Assembly (NCBI GenBank): GCA_963971575.1
Contig: OZ020624.1
Coordinates: 6,444,903-6,508,902 of the forward strand
Reading direction: 5' to 3'
DNA length: 64,000 bases
Origin: Liopterus haemorrhoidalis
Lineage: Eukaryota > Arthropoda > Insecta > Coleoptera > Dytiscidae
Part shown: one piece after another, positions 63,611 to 64,000 of the stretch
Numbering within the stretch: position 1 is the stretch's first letter
How the letters are laid out: every line of letters begins with the position of its first letter
Notes under the pieces: model-generated
Databases searched by the model: none
What the model was told of the DNA's origin: nothing
Seen by the model: only the letters and a program-made list of their open reading frames with translations
Position numbers and translations under genes: made by a program

Positions 63611-64000
63611 TTATCAACAAATAATGGAATTATTATTTGATATAAACATCAATATCCAACAACAGGGGTGTCGAACTGATTTGGGTCGCAGTCTATTTTA
63701 CATACAAAATGATAAGCAGTGACGGAACTTTAAATATCCCGAAGGGTTTCTTAAAAAAAATTTATAAACAGAAATGGGGAAGATAGTATATTTTACATTT
63801 TTAAATATAGTTTTTAATTATTTTTAGAGACGTGTCATGCAAAAATATGGCTTTATAAACATTTTTCTTAATTTACTTGTTGATAAAATAGTAAAACAGG
63901 TTCACAAAATATTGTAAAACATATTTATTCCTATAATTTCACTTTCACAGCTATGTAACAATAACATCAGGTACCCTTTAGCTACGTTCCAAAATTCAAC
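63611..64000. other. Spacer to window end
   Basis: CAGTGACGGAACTTTAAATA at about 63717 may be another hAT-like end. No gene seen. Confidence 0.3.

Overview
This is an AT-rich, gene-poor stretch of a eukaryotic nuclear genome, almost certainly an insect. The evidence is the mix of Tc1, mariner, pogo/Tigger and IS630-like elements, hAT elements, jockey-type LINEs, mini-me/DINE-like repeats with GTCT or GTCC microsatellites, and a satellite containing the arthropod telomere pentamer (CCTAA/TTAGG). I could not fix the order. No complete host gene is recognisable. Two short candidates remain: an exon-like segment at 18.5 kb and a 54-codon ORF near 29.8 kb.

Layout. 0-9 kb: LINE fragments, an internally deleted hAT element with perfect 8-bp target duplications, a small hAT MITE, other MITEs, and a LINE reverse-transcriptase gene whose 3' UTR holds a repeat of 'family A'. 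9-16 kb: an ATCGATG-repeat hAT element, nested MITEs, and a LINE C-terminal fragment. 16-28 kb: many copies of families A and B, a 148-bp satellite, a pogo/Tigger deletion derivative, and RT fragments. 28-35 kb: mariner remnants, a 121-bp tandem array, a CCAAT-box-like minisatellite, a near-complete but dead Tc1 transposon, and a long-TIR IS630-like deletion derivative. 35-48 kb: more family A copies, a SINE, a second foldback MITE, and a LINE carrying a second hAT. 48-53 kb: two mariner deletion derivatives and a hAT element inside a family B copy. 53.6-57.5 kb: one LINE split by a 3,168-bp TIR element that carries a telomere-motif satellite. 57.6-64 kb: further DNA transposons, a reverse-orientation copy of the ATCGATG element, and the last family B copy.

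Two abundant families, called here A (about 0.9-1.1 kb) and B (about 0.65 kb), share one plan: a T-rich 5' end, a subterminal inverted repeat, a GTCT/GTCC microsatellite, a long unique body, the matching subterminal repeat, and a 3' hairpin followed by T's. That is the layout described for non-autonomous Helentron (HINE/DINE-1) elements. The most unusual observation is that eight family A copies carry, at the same internal position and in the same orientation, a tRNA-like pol III promoter segment followed by T-runs, and the segment differs strongly between copies.

Nothing here forms an operon or pathway. What works together is the nesting: target-site duplications and empty sites, sometimes restoring a LINE reading frame, give the order of insertion at several points. 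All calls come from reading the sequence; family assignments are inferences from motifs and were not tested by database search.
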